From NCBI GenBank assembly GCA_947567595.1, contig CANOMQ010000014.1, positions 33,254 to 97,253 on the forward strand: 64,000 nucleotides of DNA. Direction: 5' to 3'. Below, piece after piece: positions 1-7,584 of the stretch. Made by a program: the position numbers and the translations under genes. This DNA comes from an uncultured Lachnospiraceae bacterium. GTDB taxonomy: Bacteria > Bacillota > Clostridia > Lachnospirales > Lachnospiraceae. The notes under the pieces are model-generated. The model did not search any database. It was not told the origin of the DNA and worked only from the letters and a program-made list of their open reading frames with translations. The first letter of the stretch is position 1; the number at the start of each line of letters is the position of its first letter.

Positions 1-1176
1 GTCTCTCATCCCATATCTTTCTGACAGGAACTGATACGCCCTGTCGAGACGTTCGGCGAAATGACCCTCTATCCGTTCCCTGCTATATTCTGACACCCAA
101 TTTTTCTCAAGCTGCAGCAACCTCGTAATATGCTGCTTTCTTTCTTCTATACTTTCGCTATCATTATAGGACGCAAGCATCTCATTAAAGCCCATTCTGT
201 CAGTCTCTGGAACATATGGCGGAATCACTCCTGCTTCCCGATGTTCTCCATACCAGGCAACTCCCACTCTTGGTAAAAGCTCCTCCGGAAGCGCATTTAA
301 AACCTGAATAATCATATTTCCGTCCACAGGGGCATACATTCCCTTTTCATATAGAAAATAAACAAGCGTATTCGGCTTGATATTGACCGGAAAGAGCATG
401 ACATAATCCGCTCCTTCCTGCAAAAGATCACGTATGCTGTCCACTGCATCACATATCTGTTCTTCCCTATTCAGAAAAGGCGAACCTACTATAACATTGA
501 CAATACTTTTCGCCCCATAGCTGCGAATCCTGTTGAGAATGATTTTCCTTCCTTTCTCTGACATAGGCTTGTTTAGGCTGTAAAACTGAACATCCTTGTC
601 TGTTGACTCCTGACCTATTTCAAAAAACAGACTTTTTTCGGGAATCATCTCTCGCACATGCCGCACCATATTTTCCGAAAGTGTGACCATATGGGTTTCA
701 AGGATAATGTCCTTCACAGGCTGATTATTTAACCATCTGAAAAGATGTTCCTGTTCCTCCGCCGTCAGTTCCTCCGAATCTAAGCAACTGCCACATGTGT
801 TGACCAAAATCGTATCAATATTTTCGGGAATGGATACATTTTTTTCTATTTCTGCAATTAATCCGGGAATTCTCTGTCCAGACCAGTAATTACAAATCGT
901 ACATTTGCCTTCCTTGCTGAATCTGCATGCAGGAGTCTGTAGCCATAATTGAATAAGACCATTTGTTTCAAAAACCGAAAATGTCTTTGTAGGATCTAAA
1001 ATCTGTCGGCTTTTCCTAATATATCGCATCACGGAGCCAAGCAGGGCATTATCGCCGCCTCTACTTCTCAAAGCATATTTATTATCAAGATATTTTCTCT
1101 CTTTATCTGTCAGCAAGCTATGTATTTCCCTCCATTTGAATTTTCTGCCAATAAATCTGATGTCCGTTTCCTTCAC
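1..1176 (-). CDS. Radical SAM protein (partial, runs off the left edge)
   Basis: The frame is open for 392 codons from a GTG at 1176 to the window edge; the C-terminus lies outside. The likely 4Fe-4S ligands are C84, C92 and C95, in the motif CRFSKEGKCTIC. This C-x7-C-x2-C spacing differs from the classical C-x3-C-x2-C and resembles the Elp3/RaSEA (TIGR01210) group of radical SAM enzymes. A later FEIGQEST stretch also fits that group. The chemistry is probably SAM cleavage to a 5'-deoxyadenosyl radical; the substrate is unknown. The GTG start overlaps the TGA of the upstream gene by 4 bp (GTGA), and an in-frame TAA lies just upstream, so translational coupling is likely. Family assignment is good; the role is not known. 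Confidence 0.75.
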   Translation of the reverse strand, partial: MKETDIRFIGRKFKWREIHSLLTDKERKYLDNKYALRSRGGDNALLGSVMRYIRKSRQILDPTKTFSVFETNGLIQLWLQTPACRFSKEGKCTICNYWSGQRIPGLIAEIEKNVSIPENIDTILVNTCGSCLDSEELTAEEQEHLFRWLNNQPVKDIILETHMVTLSENMVRHVREMIPEKSLFFEIGQESTDKDVQFYSLNKPMSEKGRKIILNRIRSYGAKSIVNVIVGSPFLNREEQICDAVDSIRDLLQEGADYVMLFPVNIKPNTLVYFLYEKGMYAPVDGNMIIQVLNALPEELLPRVGVAWYGEHREAGVIPPYVPETDRMGFNEMLASYNDSESIEERKQHITRLLQLEKNWVSEYSRERIEGHFAERLDRAYQFLSERYGMRD

Positions 1177-1814
1177 ATCCCGTTAGAAATTTTATCAAAA
1201 ATAATTAGATATACATTCTTCACATCAATCTCATTAATAATGATCCTGTGTTTTTTGCTGTTTTCTTCAGTCGATATCTCTACCTTTAGTTTCGGGTCAT
1301 TGGTTCCGTTTACTTCCACTTTATCATATTCCCCGCTCCATTTATGCCTTAATACCACTACCATAGCCCTACATCCATAGGGATGTTCTGTAATCAATTC
1401 GAACTGCTTCATATCAGTTGCATGCGATTTTGGAAACAGATAAATATAATCATCCTTTCGGTCTATCAGTATAAACCTTTCCCATTTATATTCTAAAGTT
1501 AATTTACTATTGTGGTTTTTTACTACATCCGTATTCAAATTGACATTCAGATAAGTACAATCATCCTGTTCCCTTTTGAACTGATAACTTGCTTTTGCGT
1601 CCTCTTGGCGCACCTTTATCCCCATACTATCTTCGCTCACCCTGTCACCACCGCGAATCCCTACATTTATTCCTCTTATACGCTCTTGATCTGCGGTAAA
1701 AAATATTTCCCATTGTGCTGATAGATCCAGATATATATCATGTTCCATATTGTATTCAAATTTATAATGCCATTTTAGTTTGTCTATCATCATCCTATTT
1801 CTTGGTTTATGCAC
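1173..1814 (-). CDS. Hypothetical soluble domain, probably the 3' part of a split gene
   Basis: 213 codons from a GTG at 1814, without a recognised domain; the sequence is rich in beta-prone and charged residues. No Shine-Dalgarno stands at a usable distance before this GTG. The same frame stays open upstream to about 1886 and reads like real protein (ITIHGKEYYDIFEEI), but has no ATG, GTG or TTG there. It is therefore most likely the continuation of the two-TM protein at 1868-2065, separated from it by one base in an A5 tract. It ends ATGTGA, overlapping the radical SAM start. Function unknown. Confidence 0.5.
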   Translation of the reverse strand: MHKPRNRMMIDKLKWHYKFEYNMEHDIYLDLSAQWEIFFTADQERIRGINVGIRGGDRVSEDSMGIKVRQEDAKASYQFKREQDDCTYLNVNLNTDVVKNHNSKLTLEYKWERFILIDRKDDYIYLFPKSHATDMKQFELITEHPYGCRAMVVVLRHKWSGEYDKVEVNGTNDPKLKVEISTEENSKKHRIIINEIDVKNVYLIIFDKISNGM

Positions 1815-1867
1815 CTGAAAATAAATGATTTCCTCAAAAATATCATAATACTCTTTTCCATGAATGG

Positions 1868-2065
1868 TTATTTTTCCATAATTGCCTTGAATTTATGTAA
1901 TTCAAACCATGTCCTTCCACATATGCATGCGAATAATATCATTCCAAAAAAATATATATCACAAAACTGCGTTTTATCTATAGACACTAGCTTTCTAATA
2001 ACATCATATACAGCCGTGGCTACAATAGACACTGCAAAACTTATTATGATATCTTTCTTTTTCAT
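1868..2065 (-). CDS. Small protein with two membrane segments, probably the 5' part of a split gene
   Basis: 65 codons starting at ATG 2065, chosen because AGGGAGAG lies about 6 nt upstream; a start at 2128 lacks such a site. Two hydrophobic segments are visible, near residues 5-22 and 37-52. The frame stops (TAA) right after GAAAAA; adding one A would join it to the downstream 213-codon frame, giving a protein of roughly 285 residues with an N-terminal membrane anchor and a soluble domain. Not recognised as a named family. Confidence 0.5.
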   Translation of the reverse strand: MKKKDIIISFAVSIVATAVYDVIRKLVSIDKTQFCDIYFFGMILFACICGRTWFELHKFKAIMEK

Positions 2066-2128
2066 TCGTCTCTCCCTTATATATCTTTTAGCAGTTATTA
2101 AAATTTTGGTATAAAAAATTTTTATCAT

Positions 2129-2472
2129 ATTAATTGTATCATATAATGTAAAAAAACTAAAATATATAATTTAAATTTTAAAACTGTTTTTTCAAAATTC
2201 TTGTGTAGTATATTTGTAATATAGAATATTTATTTGAGGAGAATTGGCTATCCGATACAAAAATAAACAGAACACGGTGCGATCAGCTGACAATTTAACT
2301 AATTATGTCTGTTGTGTTAATACTTAATTTGACTTAGCGTTTAATCTGCTTTGCATTTTTCCGGCGTTTCTTTACAGGATATTTACCCCAATTTATTCCA
2401 ATTTAAGTTTTTTTATGGTAAAATATAAATGTATTATCTAAACTACCATTCAAAAACGAAAGGACGATAACC
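2129..2472. other. AT-rich divergent intergenic region
   Basis: This 344-bp AT-rich stretch separates the leftward split gene from the rightward hemerythrin gene and should hold both promoters. I could not pick a convincing -35/-10 pair. A 27-codon TTG-started ORF at 2244-2327 follows a GAGGAG site, but the 2-nt spacing is poor. Confidence 0.4.
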
Positions 2473-3294
2473 ATGTTTCAATTTACGGATGACTGTTTAA
2501 TAGGAATAGAACAAATCGACGAAGAACACCGCACCTTGTTCACACTGCTGAACAAGGCGGGGACAATGCTTGCCAACGATTTCAACAATGACCGCTACGA
2601 GGATTTAAAGGAAATTATTGAAGACCTTGACTACTATGCAGAGCAGCATTTTGCGCATGAGGAGGATTACATGGTGCAGATACGCGACCCCGAAATTATC
2701 CGGCAGCGCACGCAGCATGCATTTTTCCGTGAAAAAATCCGGGATTATGAGTTTGTCAACATTGATAATATTGACGAGCAGCGGCGTGTTTTGACTGAGT
2801 TGGTCAACTTTCTTGCGAGATGGCTGTACCGCCATATTCTCGGAAGTGATGTCCTGATTGGAAAGCTGCCGCCGCTTGAGGAGTGGATGGTGCGCGAAAA
2901 TCCCTGCGAGTTTACGAACGATTATTTGGTTGGCATTGACTTGATTGACAATGAGCACAAGGAGCTTTTCCGCATTGTAGACAGTGCAAATCAATTGATA
3001 AAATCATATGACGAAGCTTCCGGCTATGATAAAATTCTTGACATTTTAAACGAGCTTAAGGAATACACAAAAGAACATTTTTCCGACGAGGAAGAGTATA
3101 TGGAAGGCATTCATTACGAAGGACTGGAAGCACAGAAACGCGCACACGACGCTTTTATTCAAAAGCTTGAAAACATTGATCTTGCGGAAATCGACGAAAA
3201 CCCGCAGGAGTCCTTGCAGCAGCTTCTGGAGTTTTTGTTAGGATGGCTTGTCAACCATATTTTATATACGGATAAGAAGATACCGCTTCAATAA
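2473..3294 (+). CDS. Tandem bacteriohemerythrin
   Basis: 273 residues made of two hemerythrin four-helix domains, about residues 1-135 and 150-273. Domain 1 shows H19 in DEEH, H59 and E63 in HFAHEE, H82, and a final HxxxxD near residues 117-122. Domain 2 repeats the pattern (DNEH, EHFSDEEE, RAHDAF, NHILYTD), so both di-iron sites appear complete. Such proteins bind O2 and are used for oxygen delivery, scavenging or sensing; in an anaerobe a protective or sensing role is plausible. No membrane or signalling domain is attached, so it is probably cytoplasmic. The ATG has GAAAGGA 9-10 nt upstream. It is monocistronic, with a strong terminator downstream. Confidence 0.88.
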   Translation: MFQFTDDCLIGIEQIDEEHRTLFTLLNKAGTMLANDFNNDRYEDLKEIIEDLDYYAEQHFAHEEDYMVQIRDPEIIRQRTQHAFFREKIRDYEFVNIDNIDEQRRVLTELVNFLARWLYRHILGSDVLIGKLPPLEEWMVRENPCEFTNDYLVGIDLIDNEHKELFRIVDSANQLIKSYDEASGYDKILDILNELKEYTKEHFSDEEEYMEGIHYEGLEAQKRAHDAFIQKLENIDLAEIDENPQESLQQLLEFLLGWLVNHILYTDKKIPLQ

Positions 3295-3317
3295 GTCTCT
3301 CTGAAAAATTTTTATAT

Positions 3318-3363
3318 AAAAAGCCCTTGAGCAAAAGAACATAAGCTGCTCAAGGGCTTTTTT
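3318..3363 (+). terminator. Intrinsic terminator after the hemerythrin gene
   Basis: The arms AAAAGCCCTTGAGCA and TGCTCAAGGGCTTTT form a ~15-bp stem with a ~15-nt loop, followed by Ts. It starts about 25 bp after the stop codon. Confidence 0.85.
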
Positions 3364-3992
3364 GACGGTATCTCCTACTTTGCTTTAATAAAACTACCTT
3401 TCTTATTCTTCTGCTATTTCTCGCCTTATCTTTCTTACAATATACAATCAATATTCCAATACAAAATAATAATGAAATAATATATGAAGCCTTCCACAAA
3501 TTCTTTACTTCATATGAAACGATTAGTTCCCCACAATATCCTTTTTGTAATTTTATTGTCAGGCGTCCATCCGTTCCCTTTTCCGTGTTAAAGCTTTCTT
3601 GAGTTTATATTTAATTCCTGACGATAGGCATCTATAAATGGAACAATAAAAAACAAATTTACAACAATAACCATAAACAATGCCTGTAATAATGAAATCA
3701 GGTTTTTTATTGTTCTTTTAAAGTGAAGGAAGACAAATAACACAATAAATAAAATTGACATTTCTATTGTTAATATATGGCTTTCCACAATACCACTTAT
3801 TCCGATTATTAGCGGCAGTGTATCATCAAAATTTACGTTCTCTTTCTCAAAATATATTCTGTAAAATCCATATAATACCAATGGAAGAAATGCCATTGCT
3901 GTATATTCTCCAACCGCCGTCCTTATATAAATGTTAATGATTCTTAAATTTGGAAATGTATCATATGTCGTTTTATACTCTATCCGAACCAT
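3350..3992 (-). pseudogene. Remnant of a large GT-C/YfhO-type membrane protein
   Basis: A 134-codon frame (3588-3992) carries several membrane segments and GEYTAMAFLPLVLYGFYRIY, a pattern typical of internal parts of big polytopic glycosyltransferase-C-like (YfhO-type) proteins. It stops near 3588. In another frame, 3350-3597 continues with a polar stretch, a hydrophobic helix (YIISLLFCIGILIVY) and a basic tail, typical of the C-terminus of the same family. The N-terminal third and a large middle part are missing and the two pieces are out of frame, so the gene is dead. The second piece even ends inside the hemerythrin terminator stem. Family assignment is by pattern recall only. Confidence 0.55.
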
Positions 3993-4035
3993 ATAAACAC
4001 CATAGCGTTAAAATTATAAATAAATTTTATAATGT

Positions 4036-4080
4036 AAAAAGCACGGAATAACAAAAAATATTGTAATTTCGTGCTTTTTT
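4036..4080 (-). terminator. Bidirectional terminator-like hairpin after the CPBP gene
   Basis: AAAAAGCACG pairs with CGTGCTTTTT around an imperfect ACAA/TTGT inner stem. It lies just downstream of the leftward CPBP protease gene; A and T tracts flank both sides, so it may work in both directions. Confidence 0.65.
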
Positions 4081-4101
4081 GCATATACAGTCTGCTCTTA
4101 A

Positions 4102-5181
4102 TTATTCACTCTCCTCTTCCACACTGGCAACCACCGGATACTTATGAATATGAACCAAACAAATGACCGCCGCAATCACCAGTGGAATACCTGCCAAAAT
4201 ACCCGTCGGCGCAGGTCCGACGAAGAAATTCCCCCCATCAAACGTAAACTGCGATGCCTGTGCCATCATAACATTTATCGCGCTATGCGCAAATACCGCC
4301 GGAAAAATGCTCCCCGTGCGCAGTGTAAGAAATGCGTAAATAATTCCCGTAACCATACCAAACAAACACATCGCAATAATGTTTACAACTGGAAATCCGC
4401 TGTTCCCTTCGCCATAATAATAACCAATTGACACAAGCGGCGCATACCACAGACCTGACGCGAAGCCACTGATAACCATCGCCGGAATGGTACCAACCTT
4501 GCGGAACAACTTTGGCAAAAGATATGCCCGAAAACCCCACTCCTCGCCAAACGCATTGATAAAGTCAAGCACTGCTGCCGTGAAAAATTTCACAAGCAAA
4601 TCCGCCTTTACGCCTGCTACAATTTCCACGGGAGTAATCTGTGTACCTGCACCCGCAGCGCTCTCGCCGTAAGACGCCACAAAGTTTGTCATATTCGGAT
4701 CAAAATTGTCCCGAAATACCAAAAAGTAAATCACCGCTCCCAAAAATGTAAGAACAGACATACCGAACCAGCCAAACAGAAACAAAAACCGCTGCTCCGA
4801 AAAATTAAACTGAAATCCCGCTTTTACAAGCCCCTCCCTCGTAAACAGCCTTGTCACCAAAGCCGCCAGCGCAGGCGCAAGCATAATCTGCGAAATCATC
4901 TCCGCAGCGTCCTTTACAATCTCCACGTCGCCGCTTCGGTACATCGGAATAACGCCAAAAATCTCCATAACCCACGGCACGCCAAAACAAAGCGCCAAAA
5001 ATATCAAAAGCCGTTTTGTCTCCACCTTCTTATCCGTCACCCCGACAAGCCCCCGCTTATTCGGATTAGCCGCCGCCCTCTCCTTTTGAGGCTCCTGCTT
5101 GAATTTTCCCGTAATGTCAAACTGATTAACCGGAATTTCGTTTTCCAATGAATTATCATTCTGTTTGTTTTCTTCCGACAT
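4102..5181 (-). CDS. CPBP-family intramembrane glutamic endopeptidase
   Basis: 359 residues. A polar N-terminal tail of about 55 residues precedes eight or so hydrophobic segments. The CPBP (CAAX protease/Abi) motifs are present: EEWGFR near residue 212 with the paired glutamates and arginine, and the later HSAINVM histidine near residue 300. These residues line an intramembrane active site. Family members process prenylated proteins, bacteriocins or unknown membrane substrates, or act in self-immunity. It is the last gene of a leftward unit, 19 bp after the ABC exporter and with GGAGG about 13 nt before the ATG. Its neighbours suggest work on the cell surface or on an exported product; that part is inference. 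Confidence 0.85.
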   Translation of the reverse strand: MSEENKQNDNSLENEIPVNQFDITGKFKQEPQKERAAANPNKRGLVGVTDKKVETKRLLIFLALCFGVPWVMEIFGVIPMYRSGDVEIVKDAAEMISQIMLAPALAALVTRLFTREGLVKAGFQFNFSEQRFLFLFGWFGMSVLTFLGAVIYFLVFRDNFDPNMTNFVASYGESAAGAGTQITPVEIVAGVKADLLVKFFTAAVLDFINAFGEEWGFRAYLLPKLFRKVGTIPAMVISGFASGLWYAPLVSIGYYYGEGNSGFPVVNIIAMCLFGMVTGIIYAFLTLRTGSIFPAVFAHSAINVMMAQASQFTFDGGNFFVGPAPTGILAGIPLVIAAVICLVHIHKYPVVASVEEESE

Positions 5182-5200
5182 TGTTTATCTTAATCCTCCA

Positions 5201-6961
5201 TTATTTGATTTCGTTCGCCATTGTATACAGTCCATGATAAATGCCGCCTTTTTCCATCAGCACATCATGGCTGCCCTCCTCGACAATCCCCGCATCCGTC
5301 AGCACCAGTATCCTGTCGGAATTACGTATCGTCGAAAGGCGGTGTGCAATAGTGAGCGTTGTCCTGCCTTTCGCAAGTGCATTTAAGGACTTTGCCACCG
5401 CATACTCACTCTCATTATCCAATGCGGAAGTCGCTTCGTCAAGTATCAGTATCGGCGGATTTTTCAAAAATACCCTCGCAATACTAATCCGCTGCTTCTG
5501 ACCGCCCGAAAGCTTCACACCCCGTTCACCGACATACGTGTCATATTTATCCTTCAGATTTTGAATAAATTCATCTGCTCCGGCACGCTTTGCCGCTGCC
5601 ATAACCTCCTCGTAGGAAGCCCCCGGCTTACCGTAGGCAATATTATCATAAACCGTTCCCGAAAACAGATACACCTCCTGCTGCACAACGCCGATACTCT
5701 GCCGCAGACTCTTTAACGTAAGCTTCTTAACATTCTTCCCGTCAAGCGTGATTTCACCCTTTGACACATCATAAAACCGCGGTATCAGATTGCACAAGGT
5801 CGTCTTTCCGCCGCCCGAAGGTCCGACAATCGCAAGCTTTTCACCTGCATGGATTTCCAAATTCAAATTCGTAAACACCTTGTTATGGTCGTCAGGATAT
5901 TCAAAGCTCACATCACGGAACACAATCTCACCCTTCGGATTCTCAATATCCTGCGCATCCGGGTCGTCAAAAATTTCAATGTCGGCATCCATAATCTGCA
6001 AAAACCGCTCAATTCCAGTGATACCCCTCTGAAACTGCTCCGCAAATTCGATAATTCTTCGTATTGTAGCAATCAGCGTTGTCACATACATCACGTACGC
6101 AACCATATCTCCGGGGAGAATCCTGCCGTCCATTAGGAAAAAGCCTCCCCCGAGAATAACCGCCAAATACATAAATCCGTCAAACACTCTCGTCGATGTG
6201 CTGAAAATACCCATAATCATATAGGCATGCGTTTTGATTTTCAAAAATTCCTGATTGCCATCTTCAAATTTCTGCGCCTCAAGCGCTTCATTTGTGAATG
6301 CTTTCACAACCTTTTGCCCCAAAAGGCTGTCCTCAATTTTCGCATTGAGCTCACCGATTTGGTTGCGCTGCATACTGAACGTTTTGCGCATTTTTTTATT
6401 TATCATGCGGCAGACTACCGTCATCACCGGAACAAACACAAAAACAATCAGCGTCAGCGCCAAATTAATGCGCGCCAGTATAATAAACGATATGACAATT
6501 TTTAATCCTGCAATAAAAAATTCTTCCGGACAATGATGCGCAAATTCCGTTACATCAAACAAGTCATTTGTAATGCGCCCCATAATCTGTCCTACTTTTG
6601 TATTGTTAAAGTAAGTGTTTGAGAGCTGCTGCAAATGCGCATAGGCGTCACGCCGCATGTCCGTCTCAATTTTTGCGCCCATGACGTGCCCGATATCTGC
6701 CATATAAAAATTGGCAACCGCGTCAATAATACGCAAAATAAAATAAACAAACGCAAGCCCTGTCACCATGCGCACCGTCAAAAGCGCCACATCCTGAAGG
6801 GCTGTGTTTGTAATCATTCTGATAATTAACGGCAGCACGATTTCGCAAGCCGTCGTCAGTGCCGCACAAAACAAGTCCATATAAAGTGTTTTTCTATATG
6901 GCTTAAAATAAGGCAGGAAGCGCTTAATCAGCGCTCCTGTCGTGTATTCCCTCTGTTCCAT
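5201..6961 (-). CDS. ABC exporter, fused permease and ATPase (MsbA/BmrA type)
   Basis: 586 residues. An N-terminal six-helix transmembrane domain (about 1-320) is fused to a nucleotide-binding domain. Visible ATPase motifs are Walker A GPSGGGKTT near residue 378, the signature LSGGQKQR near residue 485, Walker B ILILDEATSALD, and the H-loop AHRLST. It is a half-transporter that should homodimerise and export lipids, drugs or a peptide; the substrate cannot be read from sequence, and there is no peptidase C39 domain. It lies 24 bp after the vWA-like gene and 19 bp before the CPBP gene, so co-transcription is likely. Confidence 0.9.
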   Translation of the reverse strand: MEQREYTTGALIKRFLPYFKPYRKTLYMDLFCAALTTACEIVLPLIIRMITNTALQDVALLTVRMVTGLAFVYFILRIIDAVANFYMADIGHVMGAKIETDMRRDAYAHLQQLSNTYFNNTKVGQIMGRITNDLFDVTEFAHHCPEEFFIAGLKIVISFIILARINLALTLIVFVFVPVMTVVCRMINKKMRKTFSMQRNQIGELNAKIEDSLLGQKVVKAFTNEALEAQKFEDGNQEFLKIKTHAYMIMGIFSTSTRVFDGFMYLAVILGGGFFLMDGRILPGDMVAYVMYVTTLIATIRRIIEFAEQFQRGITGIERFLQIMDADIEIFDDPDAQDIENPKGEIVFRDVSFEYPDDHNKVFTNLNLEIHAGEKLAIVGPSGGGKTTLCNLIPRFYDVSKGEITLDGKNVKKLTLKSLRQSIGVVQQEVYLFSGTVYDNIAYGKPGASYEEVMAAAKRAGADEFIQNLKDKYDTYVGERGVKLSGGQKQRISIARVFLKNPPILILDEATSALDNESEYAVAKSLNALAKGRTTLTIAHRLSTIRNSDRILVLTDAGIVEEGSHDVLMEKGGIYHGLYTMANEIK

Positions 6962-6985
6962 TTTTCACCTCGCGCTACGGAATAT

Positions 6986-7561
6986 TCATTGTGTAATAAG
7001 CTTCATAAACAACTCGCTTCCCGTAACCATTTTGTCCTTCGTGATTACTAATAACCGATGTTTCAAAAACGGGTTTAAATTCTCCTTCGCCTTTTGCGCG
7101 TCCTTTACCCTGAACTGCTGCCGTTCAAATTCCGCATACGTTTCATTCAGAAAAAGCAAAACGCATCTGCACCGCGCGCCATAAAGCTTGAGATATTCAC
7201 AAAGGTCTTCAAAATATGGCGGTTTATCCACATTTTCATCCCCATTTTCTACATAAAGCTCACCAATTCCTTCAAACGCCTTTCCCATCTGAATAAATGA
7301 CATTGGTGTCGCTCTTAGGACAATTTTCCCGTTTCCCCAATAAACCAAATTGCTGCGCACATTCTGAAAAATTTTATCATGTGATTTCAGCGATGTAACG
7401 GCATCCTTAATGGACTGGTTCAGTTCCCCGATACCGCCGGATAAATCCGCCACAAACGCGATTTCAAGCTGCAGCCCTCCCGCCGGAGCGTTGGAGGGCG
7501 CGTGCAGTATTTTATCCGTTCGTTTATTTAGTTCAAGCTTTTGTAACTGTGTAAGAGCCAT
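6986..7561 (-). CDS. vWA-like domain protein
   Basis: 191 residues from ATG 7561, preferred because GAGG stands 6 nt upstream; an ATG 12 nt earlier overlaps that site. The segment IAFVADLSGGIGELNQS near residue 40 looks like the first strand and a MIDAS-type DxSGG motif of a von Willebrand A domain, and the alternating hydrophobic strands and helices fit that fold. Later MIDAS residues are not obvious, so metal binding is uncertain. No signal peptide is seen, so it is likely cytoplasmic. It sits between the giant GH25 protein and the ABC exporter, with gaps of 23 and 24 bp. Function unknown. Confidence 0.6.
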   Translation of the reverse strand: MALTQLQKLELNKRTDKILHAPSNAPAGGLQLEIAFVADLSGGIGELNQSIKDAVTSLKSHDKIFQNVRSNLVYWGNGKIVLRATPMSFIQMGKAFEGIGELYVENGDENVDKPPYFEDLCEYLKLYGARCRCVLLFLNETYAEFERQQFRVKDAQKAKENLNPFLKHRLLVITKDKMVTGSELFMKLITQ

Positions 7562-7584
7562 GTTTAACCTCATCCTGACTATAA

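Noticed and set aside
2244-2327. 27-codon TTG frame after GAGGAG
   Set aside because: Spacing of 2 nt to the start is too short and the peptide has no recognised features.
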